From assembly GCA_024372495.1 (NCBI GenBank), contig CP099977.1, positions 1,612,001 through 1,676,000 on the forward strand: a stretch of 64,000 nucleotides of DNA, in the 5' to 3' direction. Under the pieces are notes generated by a model. It saw only the letters and a program-made list of their open reading frames with translations. It did no database searches and was not told the DNA's origin. This document shows, in pieces, positions 17,576-26,988 of the stretch; within the stretch, counting starts at the first letter, position 1; the number at the start of each line of letters is the position of its first letter. The translations under genes and the position numbers were made by a program. Origin of the DNA: Pseudarthrobacter sp. Fe7 (lineage in GTDB: Bacteria; Actinomycetota; Actinomycetes; Actinomycetales; Micrococcaceae).

Positions 17576-19059
17576 GTGAAAGCGATGCGCGGGCTGGGTA
17601 TTGTCAACTTTTTAGGGAATGTTGGTCCGCTTGGAAAATCCAGGGGACTGCGTAATGCGGCAGCGGTCTTGTCCCTGCTGGCAGCCACGGTCTCCCTTGC
17701 CATTCCGGCAGCAGGCACCGTACCGGCGGCAACGGCCGCCGACATCAAGCCGGGGCAATGGACCTCCCTGGCTGCCGGACCGGCGCCTGCCAGTAATCCC
17801 CTTCAAGGCTTTGTTCCCTACGCCGGGAAATATGACGCACTTCCATATTCAATGGAATGGTTCTACATCCCGGTGAATGCCGTGGTCACCGGCGCCGGAA
17901 CCTACAACTGGTCCGCCCTGGACGCCCAGCTGAATTCCATCGCCTCCCGCGGGCACCAGGCGGTGTTCAGGTTCTACCTGGATTACCCCGGCCGGCGCAC
18001 AGGCGTGCCGCAGTACCTGCTGGATGCCGGGCTGGCCACCCACCCCTATGCCGATTACGGCAACCAGGGCGTCAGCGTGTCCCCGGACTATGACGACCCC
18101 CGCCTGGTCCAGGCGATGGACGCGTTCATCGCAGGGTTCGGTGCCCGCTACGACGGTGATCCCCGCATCGGGTTCATCGAGATGGGACTCCTGGGATTCT
18201 GGGGGAGTGGCACACCTACCCGCATGACGGATACGCGTCACCGGAAAACTGGTCAGCATCCGCTACCAACCAACAGCGCATCCTGCAGGCTTACACCACC
18301 GCCTTCACCAGGACCAAGCTCCAGGTGCGCTACCCAACGTCCACCAACAGCAGCATGAACGTTGGCTATCACGATGACTCATTCGCTGCCGAAACCCTGC
18401 CTGGATCGGGCTGGAGCTTCGTGGACAAGCTCCAGCAGTCGGGAGCAAGGGACAAGTGGCTTACCCAGCCCGTGGGCGGCGAACTGCGCCCGGAACTCCA
18501 GCCCTGTGTCTTCGATGCGCCGGTTCCCTGCCCCTCGGTGGCCGACCCCGACCAGAAGGATTTCCCCGGCAGCGTTGCAGCAACACATGCCTCCTGGCTT
18601 CTCAACCAGTACGCGTTCAGCCCCAAGTATGGGGGAGATGCGGCGGCCAATGCGGCTGCGGCCTCTGCGTCCCTGGGGTACCGATTCCAGGCAACTGGCT
18701 TTTCCCTGGCACCCGGAGCCCAGCAGGGCCAGAGCGACCTCAGCGTTGCCCTGCGAAACATCGGAACGGCGCCCTTCTATTACGACTGGCCGGTGCAGGT
18801 GGCCGCCGTCGGAGCGGACGGCAAGGTCGCCAGAACCTGGTCCACCTCCTGGAAGCTGACCACCCTCAAGCCGGGTATGTCTCCTACCTGGAGGACGCCC
18901 ATCAGCACCAGCGGACTCACGGCTGGTTACTACACGCTGGTCATGCGGACCCTAAACCCGCTGTCCAACGGGATTCCCCTGCGCTTCGCCAACGCCACCC
19001 AGGACCAGACACTCCCGGGGTGGCTCACGCTTGGCCGCAGCTACTTCCCTGCGTCCTGA
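17576..19059 (+). CDS. Secreted DUF4874/DUF4832 protein, glycoside-hydrolase-like, frameshifted as read
   Basis: A 494-aa exported protein starting at GTG 17576 after AGGAAGAAG, with a signal peptide ending near AAGTVPAATAAD. The N-terminal half (NPLQGFVPYAG ... YNWSALDAQLNSIASRGHQA ... FIEMGLLGFWGEW) matches DUF4874. The C-terminal half (SWLLNQYAF ... LGYRF ... GTAPFYYDWPV) matches DUF4832, families associated with carbohydrate-active loci. As read the frame is lost in the five-G run at 18201-18205; a sixth G gives FWGEWHTYPHDGYASPENW and joins both halves. It is convergent with the galE-pelFG operon, with 33 bp between stops, and probably acts on or with the same polymer. Confidence 0.8.
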
Positions 19060-19092
19060 CCTCCCCGTACTGCGCGCCGGCAACACCGGCAG

Positions 19093-20127
19093 CTACGGCA
19101 GCGTGGGGACGGCTTCCGTGCGGTAGCCATTCGGGTTGTTCTGCTGCCAGCGCCAGGAATCCGCACACATGCCCTCCAGCGTCTCGGCAGCCTTCCAGCC
19201 AAGGTCCCGGTACGCGGAGGACGGGTCGGCAAGGCTGACAGGGGCGTCCCCGGGCCGCCGTTCCGCAAGGATGTACGGAATGGACCGTCCCGCCGTTTTT
19301 TCGAAGCTGCGGATGATCTCCAGGACGGAGTGTCCCTGGCCGCTGCCGAGGTTCCAGGTGTGTACGCCCTGGTGGTCCGACAGGTAGTCCAGGGCAGCCG
19401 AGTGGCCGGCGGCCAGGTCCATGACGTGGATGTAGTCCCGGACGCCCGTCCCGTCGGGGGTGGGGTAGTCGCTGCCGAACACGTTCACGGTATCCCTGCG
19501 CCCAACCGCCACCTGGCTCACGAACGGGAAGAGATTGTTGGGCGGCCCCAGGGGATCTTCGCCGATCAAACCGGAAGGGTGGGCGCCAACGGGGTTGAAG
19601 TAGCGCAGCAGCGCCATCCGCCAGCGCGGGTCCGAGGCCTGCACGTCTGTGAGGATTTCCTCGATCTGCTGTTTGGTGCGGCCATAGGGATTGGTTGCGC
19701 CACGTGCATAGCCTTCTTTGAGTGGCATCTGCGGGTTGTTCCCGTACACGGTGGCGGAGGAGCTGAAGACGAGGGTCCGCACGTCGTGGGCGTCCATGGA
19801 TTCCAGGAGGTTCAAGGTGCCGGTGACGTTGTTGCGGTAGTAGCGCACCGGTTCGTGGACCGATTCACCTACGGCTTTCAGGCCGGCGAAGTGGATCACA
19901 GCGTCCACCGGGTTGTGGTCAAAGACCCGGTCAAGTGCCGCCGGGTCCGTGATGTCCGCCTCGAGGAACACCAGCTCGCGCCCGGTGATTTTCTGCACCC
20001 GCAGCAGCGATTCGGGCTGCGAATTGCTGAGGTTGTCGATGGCGGTGACGTCATGCCCGCCTTCAAGCAGGCGGAGGATGGTGTGGGAACCGATGTAGCC
20101 GCAGCCGCCGGTGACTAGGATCCTAAT
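19093..20127 (-). CDS. galE: UDP-glucose/GlcNAc 4-epimerase, ATT start
   Basis: A 344-aa short-chain dehydrogenase-type epimerase interconverting UDP-glucose/galactose (or the N-acetyl forms). It has the Rossmann motif VTGGCGYIGSH at the N-terminus, the catalytic SSSATVYG and the YGRTK (YxxxK) motif. RILVTGG must start next to ATT at 20127: GAGGG lies five bases upstream, no ATG/GTG/TTG is in range, and ATT overlaps the TAG of the preceding gene as ATTAG. It is the last gene of the pelG-pelF-GHL15-galE operon, where it would supply galactose-type or GalNAc-type nucleotide sugar. Pel polymers contain GalNAc, so the N-acetyl substrate is plausible. Confidence 0.9.
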   Translation of the reverse strand: MRILVTGGCGYIGSHTILRLLEGGHDVTAIDNLSNSQPESLLRVQKITGRELVFLEADITDPAALDRVFDHNPVDAVIHFAGLKAVGESVHEPVRYYRNNVTGTLNLLESMDAHDVRTLVFSSSATVYGNNPQMPLKEGYARGATNPYGRTKQQIEEILTDVQASDPRWRMALLRYFNPVGAHPSGLIGEDPLGPPNNLFPFVSQVAVGRRDTVNVFGSDYPTPDGTGVRDYIHVMDLAAGHSAALDYLSDHQGVHTWNLGSGQGHSVLEIIRSFEKTAGRSIPYILAERRPGDAPVSLADPSSAYRDLGWKAAETLEGMCADSWRWQQNNPNGYRTEAVPTLP

Positions 20128-21206
20128 GTTTCTGCCCTCGCTGATATACGACGCCCCGCTGTGGGGGCAGGACCAGGTGTTTGGGTGCCGGCTGCCCGGC
20201 CGCATCAACCAGCCCGGAAGGTACCTTGATGCGGCGCCGGCTGCGGCCGTCATTGTTGAAGTTCACCGCGGCCCAGCCGCCGGTGAACGTCCTGGACCAC
20301 ACGTGCCTCTGCCCATTGGGCTGCCCCTGGGGGCTCCCGAGTGACCAATCGAGCTCGGCGATGTGCTGGGTCCGGCTGTAGTCGTCATGGGCGGTGGCCG
20401 CGAAGGAGCCGCGGCCTCCGCCGAAGATCCAGAACGCCGCCAGGCCGTACCTGAAATTCGGGTGGCCGTCATTCCCGTCCGTGGGAACGCGGAGGATTGA
20501 AAGGCCGGGCCCGTCGGCCTGCGGAAGTTGGGCTTCGGCCGTCCGCGGGTCGAACAGGTTGGCAGGGCCGTAGCCCAGCCACACTTCCTCGAATCCGCCG
20601 CCGTAGGCTGCATGGGAGGCCCACCGGCCGGGTTCGCGGCGTGACTCCGCAATGTTGGGAACCAGGACTTTGCCCACGCTGTTCAGCGCCGCCCCCGCAG
20701 CGTGGACCAGCTGTCCCAGGCCGTCCCGGAAGTCAGCCATGGAGGCGGCTTCCTCCACGGGCGGCTGGATCCCGTAGTAGTCGTCGAAGACGTCGTTGTC
20801 GGCCATGACGCCGTCAAAGGGGGACCCTGCCAGGCTCGGCGGTGACGTTTTCCACCCAGCGGGCGCGGTACGCGGGGTCCCACACCTTCATCTGCCAGTG
20901 CCCGCTGTACCCGTTCCACTCGATGCGCTCACCGGTGAGCCGGTTGGCGAACCATGTGCCGCCGTCGTCCGCTGCCTCCCGGTGGGACACCCCGGAACTG
21001 AAGATCGGCCCCGGTTCGTAGTCCCGGGTGGAGGACAGGCACTTGTAGCACAGGACGGTCATCTCCGGGCGCCGGCGCTTGAGTTCGGCCGCCGCCTCCA
21101 ACTCCCACGGCTGCAGGATGGCGGCGCGGTAGTGCTCGGCGGCGAAGGCGATCTGCTCGGGAGAAATCGGATCGCCATAGCGGATCCACGCCCCCACGCC
21201 GGTCAC
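20123..21206 (-). CDS. Putative glycosyl hydrolase, GHL15-like, frameshifted as read
   Basis: A 360-aa TIM-barrel-type enzyme. Beginning MTGVGAWIRYGDPISPEQIA, it continues with a LCYKCLSSTRDYEPG segment, the acidic SPFDGVMADNDVFDDYYG and a C-terminal beta-rich tail (VWSRTFTGGWAAVNFNND). The layout fits the hypothetical glycosyl-hydrolase-like family 15. The two halves are in different frames as read: GAGCCTGGC on the coding strand (plus-strand 20831-20839) should be GAGCTGGC, restoring TAELAGSPFDGV. The GTG start at 21206 overlaps the pelF stop (GTGA), and its stop overlaps the galE start. No signal peptide is seen, so it may act inside the cell or be exported another way. Confidence 0.7.
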
Positions 21207-22930
21207 AGCTGCACCGCTGCCAGGACCTCCGTGGGAAGCTCCACGCTCAGCTCGGCAGCTGCCGCCGTCTCCGCCGCGACGGGGAGGTCCCCCAGTGCGC
21301 GGTAGATCTGGTTGTAGGAGGACATGACCTCGTGCATCTGGAAGAATTCCTGCACCCTGGTGCGGGCGTTGGCGGCATAGGTGCCGTAGGCGTCCAGGTT
21401 GCCGATCACGGCCTGCACGGCATCAGCCATCTGCAGCACGTTGCCCGGGGTTACCGTTTCACCGCAGGCGCCGATGGTCTGCCCGTCCGTGGTCAGCAGG
21501 TCATCGGCGATGAGCTGGGCCACGCCGCCAACATCGGAACCCACCGTCGGGATGCCCGCGGCCATGGCCTCCAGGATGACGATGGGCTGGCCTTCGTTGT
21601 AGCTGGGAAGGACAAGGAGGTCGAACTGGTCAAGCATTTCGCGGACGTTGACCGTGCCGTGGATGGTGACCTTGTCGTGCAGGCCCAGCGCCTCGATCTT
21701 GGCAAGGCAGGCTTCGTAGTACTCGGGCACGTGCTCGGTGGGCCCCAGGACGTCCAGGTGCAGGTTGGGGTAGCCGCGCTCGGTGAGGACCTCCATGCTG
21801 GAGAGCAGATCCAGCAGGCCCTTGATGGGGACCACGCGGGCAATGTACACAAGCCGCCAGACGTGGTCCGCCGAGTCCTGCCGCAGGTTCTCCAGGACCT
21901 GGCGGCGGGCCCGGTACTTCTCGTCGAACTCCTCGATGACCATGCCGTTGGGCACCACCACAGATTTGTCGATATCCGTACCCAGGCGGGCTGCCTCGGT
22001 GATGGCGCTGGGGTAGAGGTAGGTGATCAGGCGTGCGCTGGGGTAGCAGAAGCGCCCCATTTCCGTCCACCACGCCATCCACGCGCGCTGTTCGGCGGTC
22101 ACGTCGAATGTCCGGTAATCGTCCGCCGTGATGGACAGGGCCATGTTGCGGTCCAGCAGCGTGTTGACCGTGTCCCTGACATACAGGTTGTGCTCGGTCA
22201 GCAGGAAGGACGTGTCATGGTCCCTGGCTGCCGCTGCCCCGAGGAGCGAGGCGTAGCCGGTGGTGTGGGCGTGGTAGACCTTTGCCCGCGGCATGGTTTC
22301 ACCGGTGATGGCGTAGGCCAGCGAGAAGAAGTTCCGCAGCACCCAGAACGATTCCGCAAGGGGCAGGTTCAGCTGCGGCATGCGCTCGTGCAGGGCCTGC
22401 ATGAATTCCCGTGATCCGAGCAGGGCCCACAGCGGGTACTGCCGCGTCCGCTTGTTCAGGCCTTCGTCGATCAGGGCCCACAGCGGATCGACCTCGCCCT
22501 TCTCGGACAACGCGTAGATGGCGTCGAACAGGCGGTGCGAAAGCTCTTCCCGCTGCCTGGGGTCCATGCCCAGGTCCCTGACGGTCACCGCCATGTAGTC
22601 GTGGCGGTGTTCCTCCATGCTGAGGAACACCGTGCGGACCCAGCGCACGTTCGCGGGCATCCCGTACAGGTCCGTCAGGGGCGCGCTGGAGTCCCAGGTG
22701 ATGTGGATGATGCCGTAGCTGAGGTCCGGGTTGTGGGTCACGATGTCGTGCACCACTGCCGATACGCCGCCCTTGAGGTAGGGGTACGTGGACTCCATCA
22801 CGATGGCAACGTCAACATCCTGGTACTCAACATCCCGGGGCGCCGATGCGGCTGCCGGTCCCGCCGGGAGCACTGACGGCGACGGGTTGCTGTTCCATCG
22901 GGTCTTAAGGTTCCTAAGTGTCGAGTACAT
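21203..22930 (-). CDS. pelF: PelF-type glycosyltransferase (GT4 with DUF3492)
   Basis: A 575-aa cytoplasmic glycosyltransferase. The N-terminal half carries the DUF3492 signature VDVAIVMESTYPYLKGGVSA ... HDIVTHNPDLSYGIIHITWD. The C-terminal half is a GT-B GT4 domain with VYIARVVPIKGLLDLLSSM and the donor-binding LLVLPSYNEGQPIVILEAMA / AGIPTVGSDVGGV. PelF polymerises the Pel exopolysaccharide from UDP-GlcNAc/GalNAc in Pseudomonas and in Gram-positive pel loci. The ATG at 22930 follows GAGG; the GTG at 22945 is less likely. The context of pelG immediately upstream supports the call. Confidence 0.85.
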   Translation of the reverse strand: MYSTLRNLKTRWNSNPSPSVLPAGPAAASAPRDVEYQDVDVAIVMESTYPYLKGGVSAVVHDIVTHNPDLSYGIIHITWDSSAPLTDLYGMPANVRWVRTVFLSMEEHRHDYMAVTVRDLGMDPRQREELSHRLFDAIYALSEKGEVDPLWALIDEGLNKRTRQYPLWALLGSREFMQALHERMPQLNLPLAESFWVLRNFFSLAYAITGETMPRAKVYHAHTTGYASLLGAAAARDHDTSFLLTEHNLYVRDTVNTLLDRNMALSITADDYRTFDVTAEQRAWMAWWTEMGRFCYPSARLITYLYPSAITEAARLGTDIDKSVVVPNGMVIEEFDEKYRARRQVLENLRQDSADHVWRLVYIARVVPIKGLLDLLSSMEVLTERGYPNLHLDVLGPTEHVPEYYEACLAKIEALGLHDKVTIHGTVNVREMLDQFDLLVLPSYNEGQPIVILEAMAAGIPTVGSDVGGVAQLIADDLLTTDGQTIGACGETVTPGNVLQMADAVQAVIGNLDAYGTYAANARTRVQEFFQMHEVMSSYNQIYRALGDLPVAAETAAAAELSVELPTEVLAAVQL

Positions 22931-23005
22931 GGTTGGTTTCCTCACCTGGTGTTCTGAAGGCTCAAGCGTTTTCGGACTGACTGAGGGAATAGCGGTGGTG
23001 GCTGG

Positions 23006-24468
23006 TCACCACGTGGTGGCATGCCGCCAGAAGAGCGTGTACTCGGGCAGGCTCCAGTGCCGCTTGTACAGCGTCCAGCCGACGGCGATGAGCACCATGT
23101 CCGCGGCGCCGAGAAGCAGGTAGCTGGCCGAGTGGGGGGACGAACCGATCAGGTGGGCGCCTCCGGCGAAGGCGGCGATGCAGACCGCAAGGTGGGCGGC
23201 GCCGATGATCTGGGGCGTGACTTTTTCGCCGATGAAGTCCAGGCTCGTAGTTCAGAAGCGTGAGCATCATGAATGCCCACGAGGCCAGGGCGGCCGCAAC
23301 CGTTAGTACCGTGTTCGCGGGATCCAGGCCGGACACGGCCAGCGATACCGTGAGCGTGAGCAGGGCGGCGATGGCTCCCGTGAGCACCACCGACCGGTCC
23401 AGGACGCGGACCAGCCGGACGGAGCCTGCCCTTCAGGGTGGTCACGGGCGCAGTGGCGATGTCCTTGTGCAGCCGGCCCAGGGCCCTGTCCACGCCGGGG
23501 GCCAGGTGGACGAAGTAGAAGTTGTAGGCGATCACGGCCGGAAGCATGGCGGCGAAGACGGCCACCACCTGGAATGCTCCACCGGTTACCAGGAACAGGG
23601 TGTATTTGTCTGCCCAGAGGACGGCGCCCAGCAGCAGGCCGCGGACCAGGTCCCCACCGAAAACGCGGGCGTCCAGGTGCTTGGTGACACTTAGGTGGCG
23701 CAGGCCCGTGCCCAGGGCAACGACCTGGGTGGCAGTTCCCACCAGCGGCGGCAGCCACCATGCAGTGGGTGCCAGGAACAGGGCCGCCGCGTAGCCCGAC
23801 CAGGCCGCGGCCCACAGGCCCCGGCGGTTGGCGACGTTTGCGAGCACCAGGGACTGCACGAAGAGCAGGTGCAGGACACACAACGCCACGTAGTGCAGCA
23901 TGGCGTTCCAGGACCAGCCGGTGGCCAGCCATAACGGAACCGCAAAGACTGCCGCCAGCGGTAGGGACTGGACGAACATCAGCGGCCAGAACTGGCAGAA
24001 CCGGCGGGTGATCTCGCCCAGGTTGCGGTCTGTCATCAGGTCGCCGAGCACGCGGTAGATCGGCAGGCATGCAGCCTGGGCCAGCCACGGGACGGTGACC
24101 GACGATGCAAGCACCACATAGGTCAACGGGACACCGGCAACGTCGACGCCGGCCATGGCAGGGCTGACCAGCGGGTAGACCGCGTTGAGGAGCAGGACCG
24201 GAGATAAGTACAGGAGCAGCGCCGCGCCCAGGCGTTCCTGGGAACGCCCTTCGGCCCGCTGGTCAGCCTTGGAGATGCGCGGGGTGACGATCAGGGCAAT
24301 CGCCAGCAGGAGGGGCAGGACGGCCGCCGCCAGCACCAGTACAGGCGAGTCGATGCTCAGGAGCCGGCTGCCGAAGGGCACTGACGCTGACAGGACCAGT
24401 CCCACCACGACGAAGACGAACATCTGGCGGGCATAGGTGTCGTGCAGCAGAGATTTGAGGGACGTCAT
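23006..24468 (-). CDS. pelG: PelG-family polysaccharide export membrane protein, twice frameshifted as read
   Basis: A 486-aa protein with about twelve hydrophobic helices, starting MTSLKSLLHDTYARQMFVFV after AAGGAAG. PelG is the membrane partner of PelF that moves the growing polymer across the cytoplasmic membrane. As read the frame breaks twice, both by an extra base in AGCT: coding CAGGCTCC (plus-strand 23421-23428) should be CAGCTCC, giving KGSSVRLVRVLDRSVVLTG; and coding GAGCCTGGAC (plus-strand 23237-23246) should be GAGCTGGAC, giving NYELDFIGEKVTPQIIGAAH. The corrected C-terminus is LFWRHATTW. It is the first gene of the operon; 75 bp separate it from pelF. Confidence 0.78.
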
Positions 24469-25137
24469 GTCTTCCTTCGGGCAGCTGGCGGGTCCCGGGC
24501 GGATCCGGCGGCGGTACGACGGCGCTCGTGGCGCCTGGCAGGGTTTCCGGGCCTGCTTCATCGCCATCCAACCGGGCTGCCGGAAGGGTGGGCTGGAAGC
24601 AGAAGTGATCTGGCGTGGCTGGGCTGGCGCCCCGATGCCTCACCGACCAGTTGTGGCTGATCGGCTACGTACAAGGCAGCGGGTGACGTCAGCGTCGTGA
24701 ACTGATGGTGCTGGGGACAGAGACCCGGGCTAAGGGGCCGACGGCGACTGGGGGATGCGCCCCGGTCTCAGGAGGGCGCATTACGCCGCCGGCCCCGGCA
24801 GAAACCCCGGAACCCGTTAGGGCCCGGAAACTTGTGGTTAGTTGGCGGCAGGACAGGCAAAGAATCTCGAACAAACCATCATCCAGATCCGGACCGCCCC
24901 GGGGCCCGCGCCGCCGGCAAGCCTCCAGTGGCCACCACCCGCGGGAGTACGTTTATCCATCGAATGGGGGCCTGCACCAAAGGCTAAAGTGCCAGCCTCA
25001 AGACGGGGGCACTTTTTCAGTCAAGACAAAACTAATGATTTTAGTAATAGTTCCTAAGGCTTCCTTAAGGCGCTGTGCCGCTTCTTAAGGACCGGTGCCG
25101 TCGACGGCGGCGGGCCCAGCCAGGCTACCCGCAGTTC
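24469..25137. other. Long intergenic region upstream of pelG
   Basis: About 670 bp between pelG (minus) and the stop of the Lrp-type gene (minus). I find no convincing protein gene. It must hold the pel promoter and leader. It also contains a plus-strand intrinsic terminator at 24986-25017 that belongs to no known gene. Confidence 0.5.
24986..25017 (+). terminator. Orphan intrinsic terminator, plus strand
   Basis: Stem AAAGTGCC / GGCACTTT with a 14-nt loop is followed by a T5 tract (25013-25017). No plus-strand gene lies upstream since the DUF4832 gene ended at 19059, so it may end an unrecognised small RNA. Confidence 0.55.
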
Positions 25138-25610
25138 CTACCGCGTATCGACGTCCTCGAACACCAGGAAAGTCTGTGTGTCGATCACGCCTGGCATGGA
25201 CTGGAGCCTGGTCGAAGATGACGCGCCGCAGGTCGATGTTGTCCACGGCCCGGACCAGCAGGATCACATCGAAGTCGCCGCCCACCAGGGCGATATGGTG
25301 CACCTCGGGGATGGCGCCCAGCCTGGTCACGGAGTTCGCGCCAGGAATCCTGCTTCAGCTTCAGCGTCACGTAGGCCGAGGACTTGAGGCCTGCCTTGAT
25401 GGGGTCCACCACTGCGGTGAACCGGGTCAGTACTCCGTCGCCGGTCAGCCGGGCGATCCGGGAGTAGGCGTGGGCGCGGGAGATGTGGACGTTTTCCGCC
25501 ACCTGGGTCACGGACATCCGGCCGTCCCGGGTCAGCTCGCTGATGATGCGGCGGTCAATGTCGTCCAGCGGAACTTCAGCAGCAGCATCCTTGCCCGGCA
25601 TTTTGTCCAC
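25138..25610 (-). CDS. Lrp/AsnC-family regulator, probable Bkd operon regulator, twice frameshifted as read
   Basis: A 156-aa feast/famine regulator. The N-terminal helix-turn-helix reads LDDIDRRIISELTRDGRMSV ... NVHISRAHAYSRIARLTGDG; the C-terminal RAM domain carries ALVGGDFDVILLVRAVDNID. Two extra bases break the frame: coding CAGGCTGG (plus-strand 25319-25325) should be CAGCTGG, giving RDQLGAIPEVHH, and coding CAGGCTCC (plus-strand 25204-25210) should be CAGCTCC, giving FDQLQSMPGVIDTQTFLVFE. The corrected stop is at 25138. It is divergent from the 2-oxoacid dehydrogenase operon, the usual position of bkdR, so it probably senses branched-chain amino acids. The GTG at 25610 is the chosen start; an ATG nine bases in is possible. 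Confidence 0.85.
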
Positions 25611-25761
25611 GACCCCCGTCGGTAATCCACGTCACAGTTACAAATCGTCTCCCATACTAGGCACTTCCGTGCACCTTCTCCACGATTCACATAGGTGCTG
25701 GATACGAAAGCTGCCGCAGGACCATACTGGGAGCGAATAGTGGCTACCGAAGGACGGACCA

Positions 25762-26988
25762 ATGACGATCTCCGCAGACCACACCGCGACGGACCCCGCC
25801 GGCCCCGCAGCAGCAGAGAATGCGCTGACGGAGGCTGTGAAGAAGTTCGGCATCACGGTGGAGGACTACATGCTCCCCGCCCGGCACCAGATTCAGATGG
25901 TGGACCCGGACGGCCGGCTCAAGCCCGAAAGTGAGCAGGGCACCCAGCCCGGCCACGAATATCCCGTGCCCGGCGATAAGGAACTGCTCGAAGCGTACGA
26001 ACGCCTCGTCGTCGGCCGCCGCGTCAACGACCAGAACTCCGCCCTGGTCCGGCAGGGCCGCATGGCCGTCTACCCGTCCAGCCACGGCCAGGAAGCCTGC
26101 CAGGTGGCCGCCGCCCTGTGCCTCTCCGGCGGCGACTGGATGTTCCCCACCTACCGCGACGCCGTGGCCGTGATGACCCGCGGCGTGGACCCCGTGCAGG
26201 TGATGACCATCTTCCGCGGCGACTGGCATGGCGGCTACGATCCGCTCGAGTACAAGGTGGGCATCCAATGCACGCCGCTGACCACCCAGCTGCTGCACGC
26301 CGTCGGGGTTGCCCACGCCGCCAAGCTCCGCGGCGAGGACACTGTGGTGCTGGCCATGTGCGGCGACGGAGCCACCAGCGAAGGCGACTTCCACGAGGCC
26401 CTGAACTTCGCAGCTGTCTTCCACCTGCCGGTGATCTTCTTCGTCCAGAACAACAAGTACGCCATTTCGGTGCCGCTGGCGCATCAGTCCGTGGCGCCGT
26501 CGCTCGCGCACAAGGCCGTGGGCTACGGCATGGCGGGCGAACGCGTGGACGGCAACGACGTCGTGGCGCTCCTCGCCGTCCTGGACCGTGCCGTGAAACT
26601 CGCCCGGGAAGGTTCCGGCCCGCTGCTGGTGGAGGCCAACACGTACCGCATGCAGGCCCACACCAACGCCGACGACGACACCCGCTACCGCGAAAGCGCC
26701 GAGGTTGCGGAGTGGCGGGCCAAGGACCCGGTCAACCGGATGCGCACCTACCTGACGGACCGCGGGCTGCTGGACGACGACGGCGAGGCGCGGATTGCCG
26801 CGCAGGCTGAGGCCGTTGCCGCGCAGCTTCGCGAAGGCCTGGGCGAGGATGTCCCGGTGGACCCACAGGAACTGTTCCGCCACGTTTTCACCGAGCCCAC
26901 GCCGCAGTTGAAGGAACAGTCCGCCATGCTCGCCGATGAGTTGGCCCGCGACGCCGCAGCTACTCATTCGAAGGAGGCCGGCCAGTGA
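25762..26988 (+). CDS. 2-oxoacid dehydrogenase E1 component, alpha subunit (branched-chain type)
   Basis: A 408-aa thiamine-diphosphate enzyme subunit that decarboxylates 2-oxo acids, here most likely those from Val, Leu and Ile. The ThDP-binding motif is GDGATSEGDFHEALNFA ... NN, and the phosphorylation-loop-like region is AHTNADDDTRYRE. GAAGGA precedes the ATG at 25762. It overlaps the beta-subunit start by four bases (GTGA). The Lrp-type regulator divergent from it favours the branched-chain rather than the pyruvate complex. The E3 subunit is not in the window. Confidence 0.9.
   Translation: MTISADHTATDPAGPAAAENALTEAVKKFGITVEDYMLPARHQIQMVDPDGRLKPESEQGTQPGHEYPVPGDKELLEAYERLVVGRRVNDQNSALVRQGRMAVYPSSHGQEACQVAAALCLSGGDWMFPTYRDAVAVMTRGVDPVQVMTIFRGDWHGGYDPLEYKVGIQCTPLTTQLLHAVGVAHAAKLRGEDTVVLAMCGDGATSEGDFHEALNFAAVFHLPVIFFVQNNKYAISVPLAHQSVAPSLAHKAVGYGMAGERVDGNDVVALLAVLDRAVKLAREGSGPLLVEANTYRMQAHTNADDDTRYRESAEVAEWRAKDPVNRMRTYLTDRGLLDDDGEARIAAQAEAVAAQLREGLGEDVPVDPQELFRHVFTEPTPQLKEQSAMLADELARDAAATHSKEAGQ

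Noticed and set aside
24705..25088. A 127-codon plus-strand frame upstream of pelG
   Set aside because: Pro/Arg/Gly-rich, no homologous feel, crosses a strong terminator; an RNA is more plausible than a protein.
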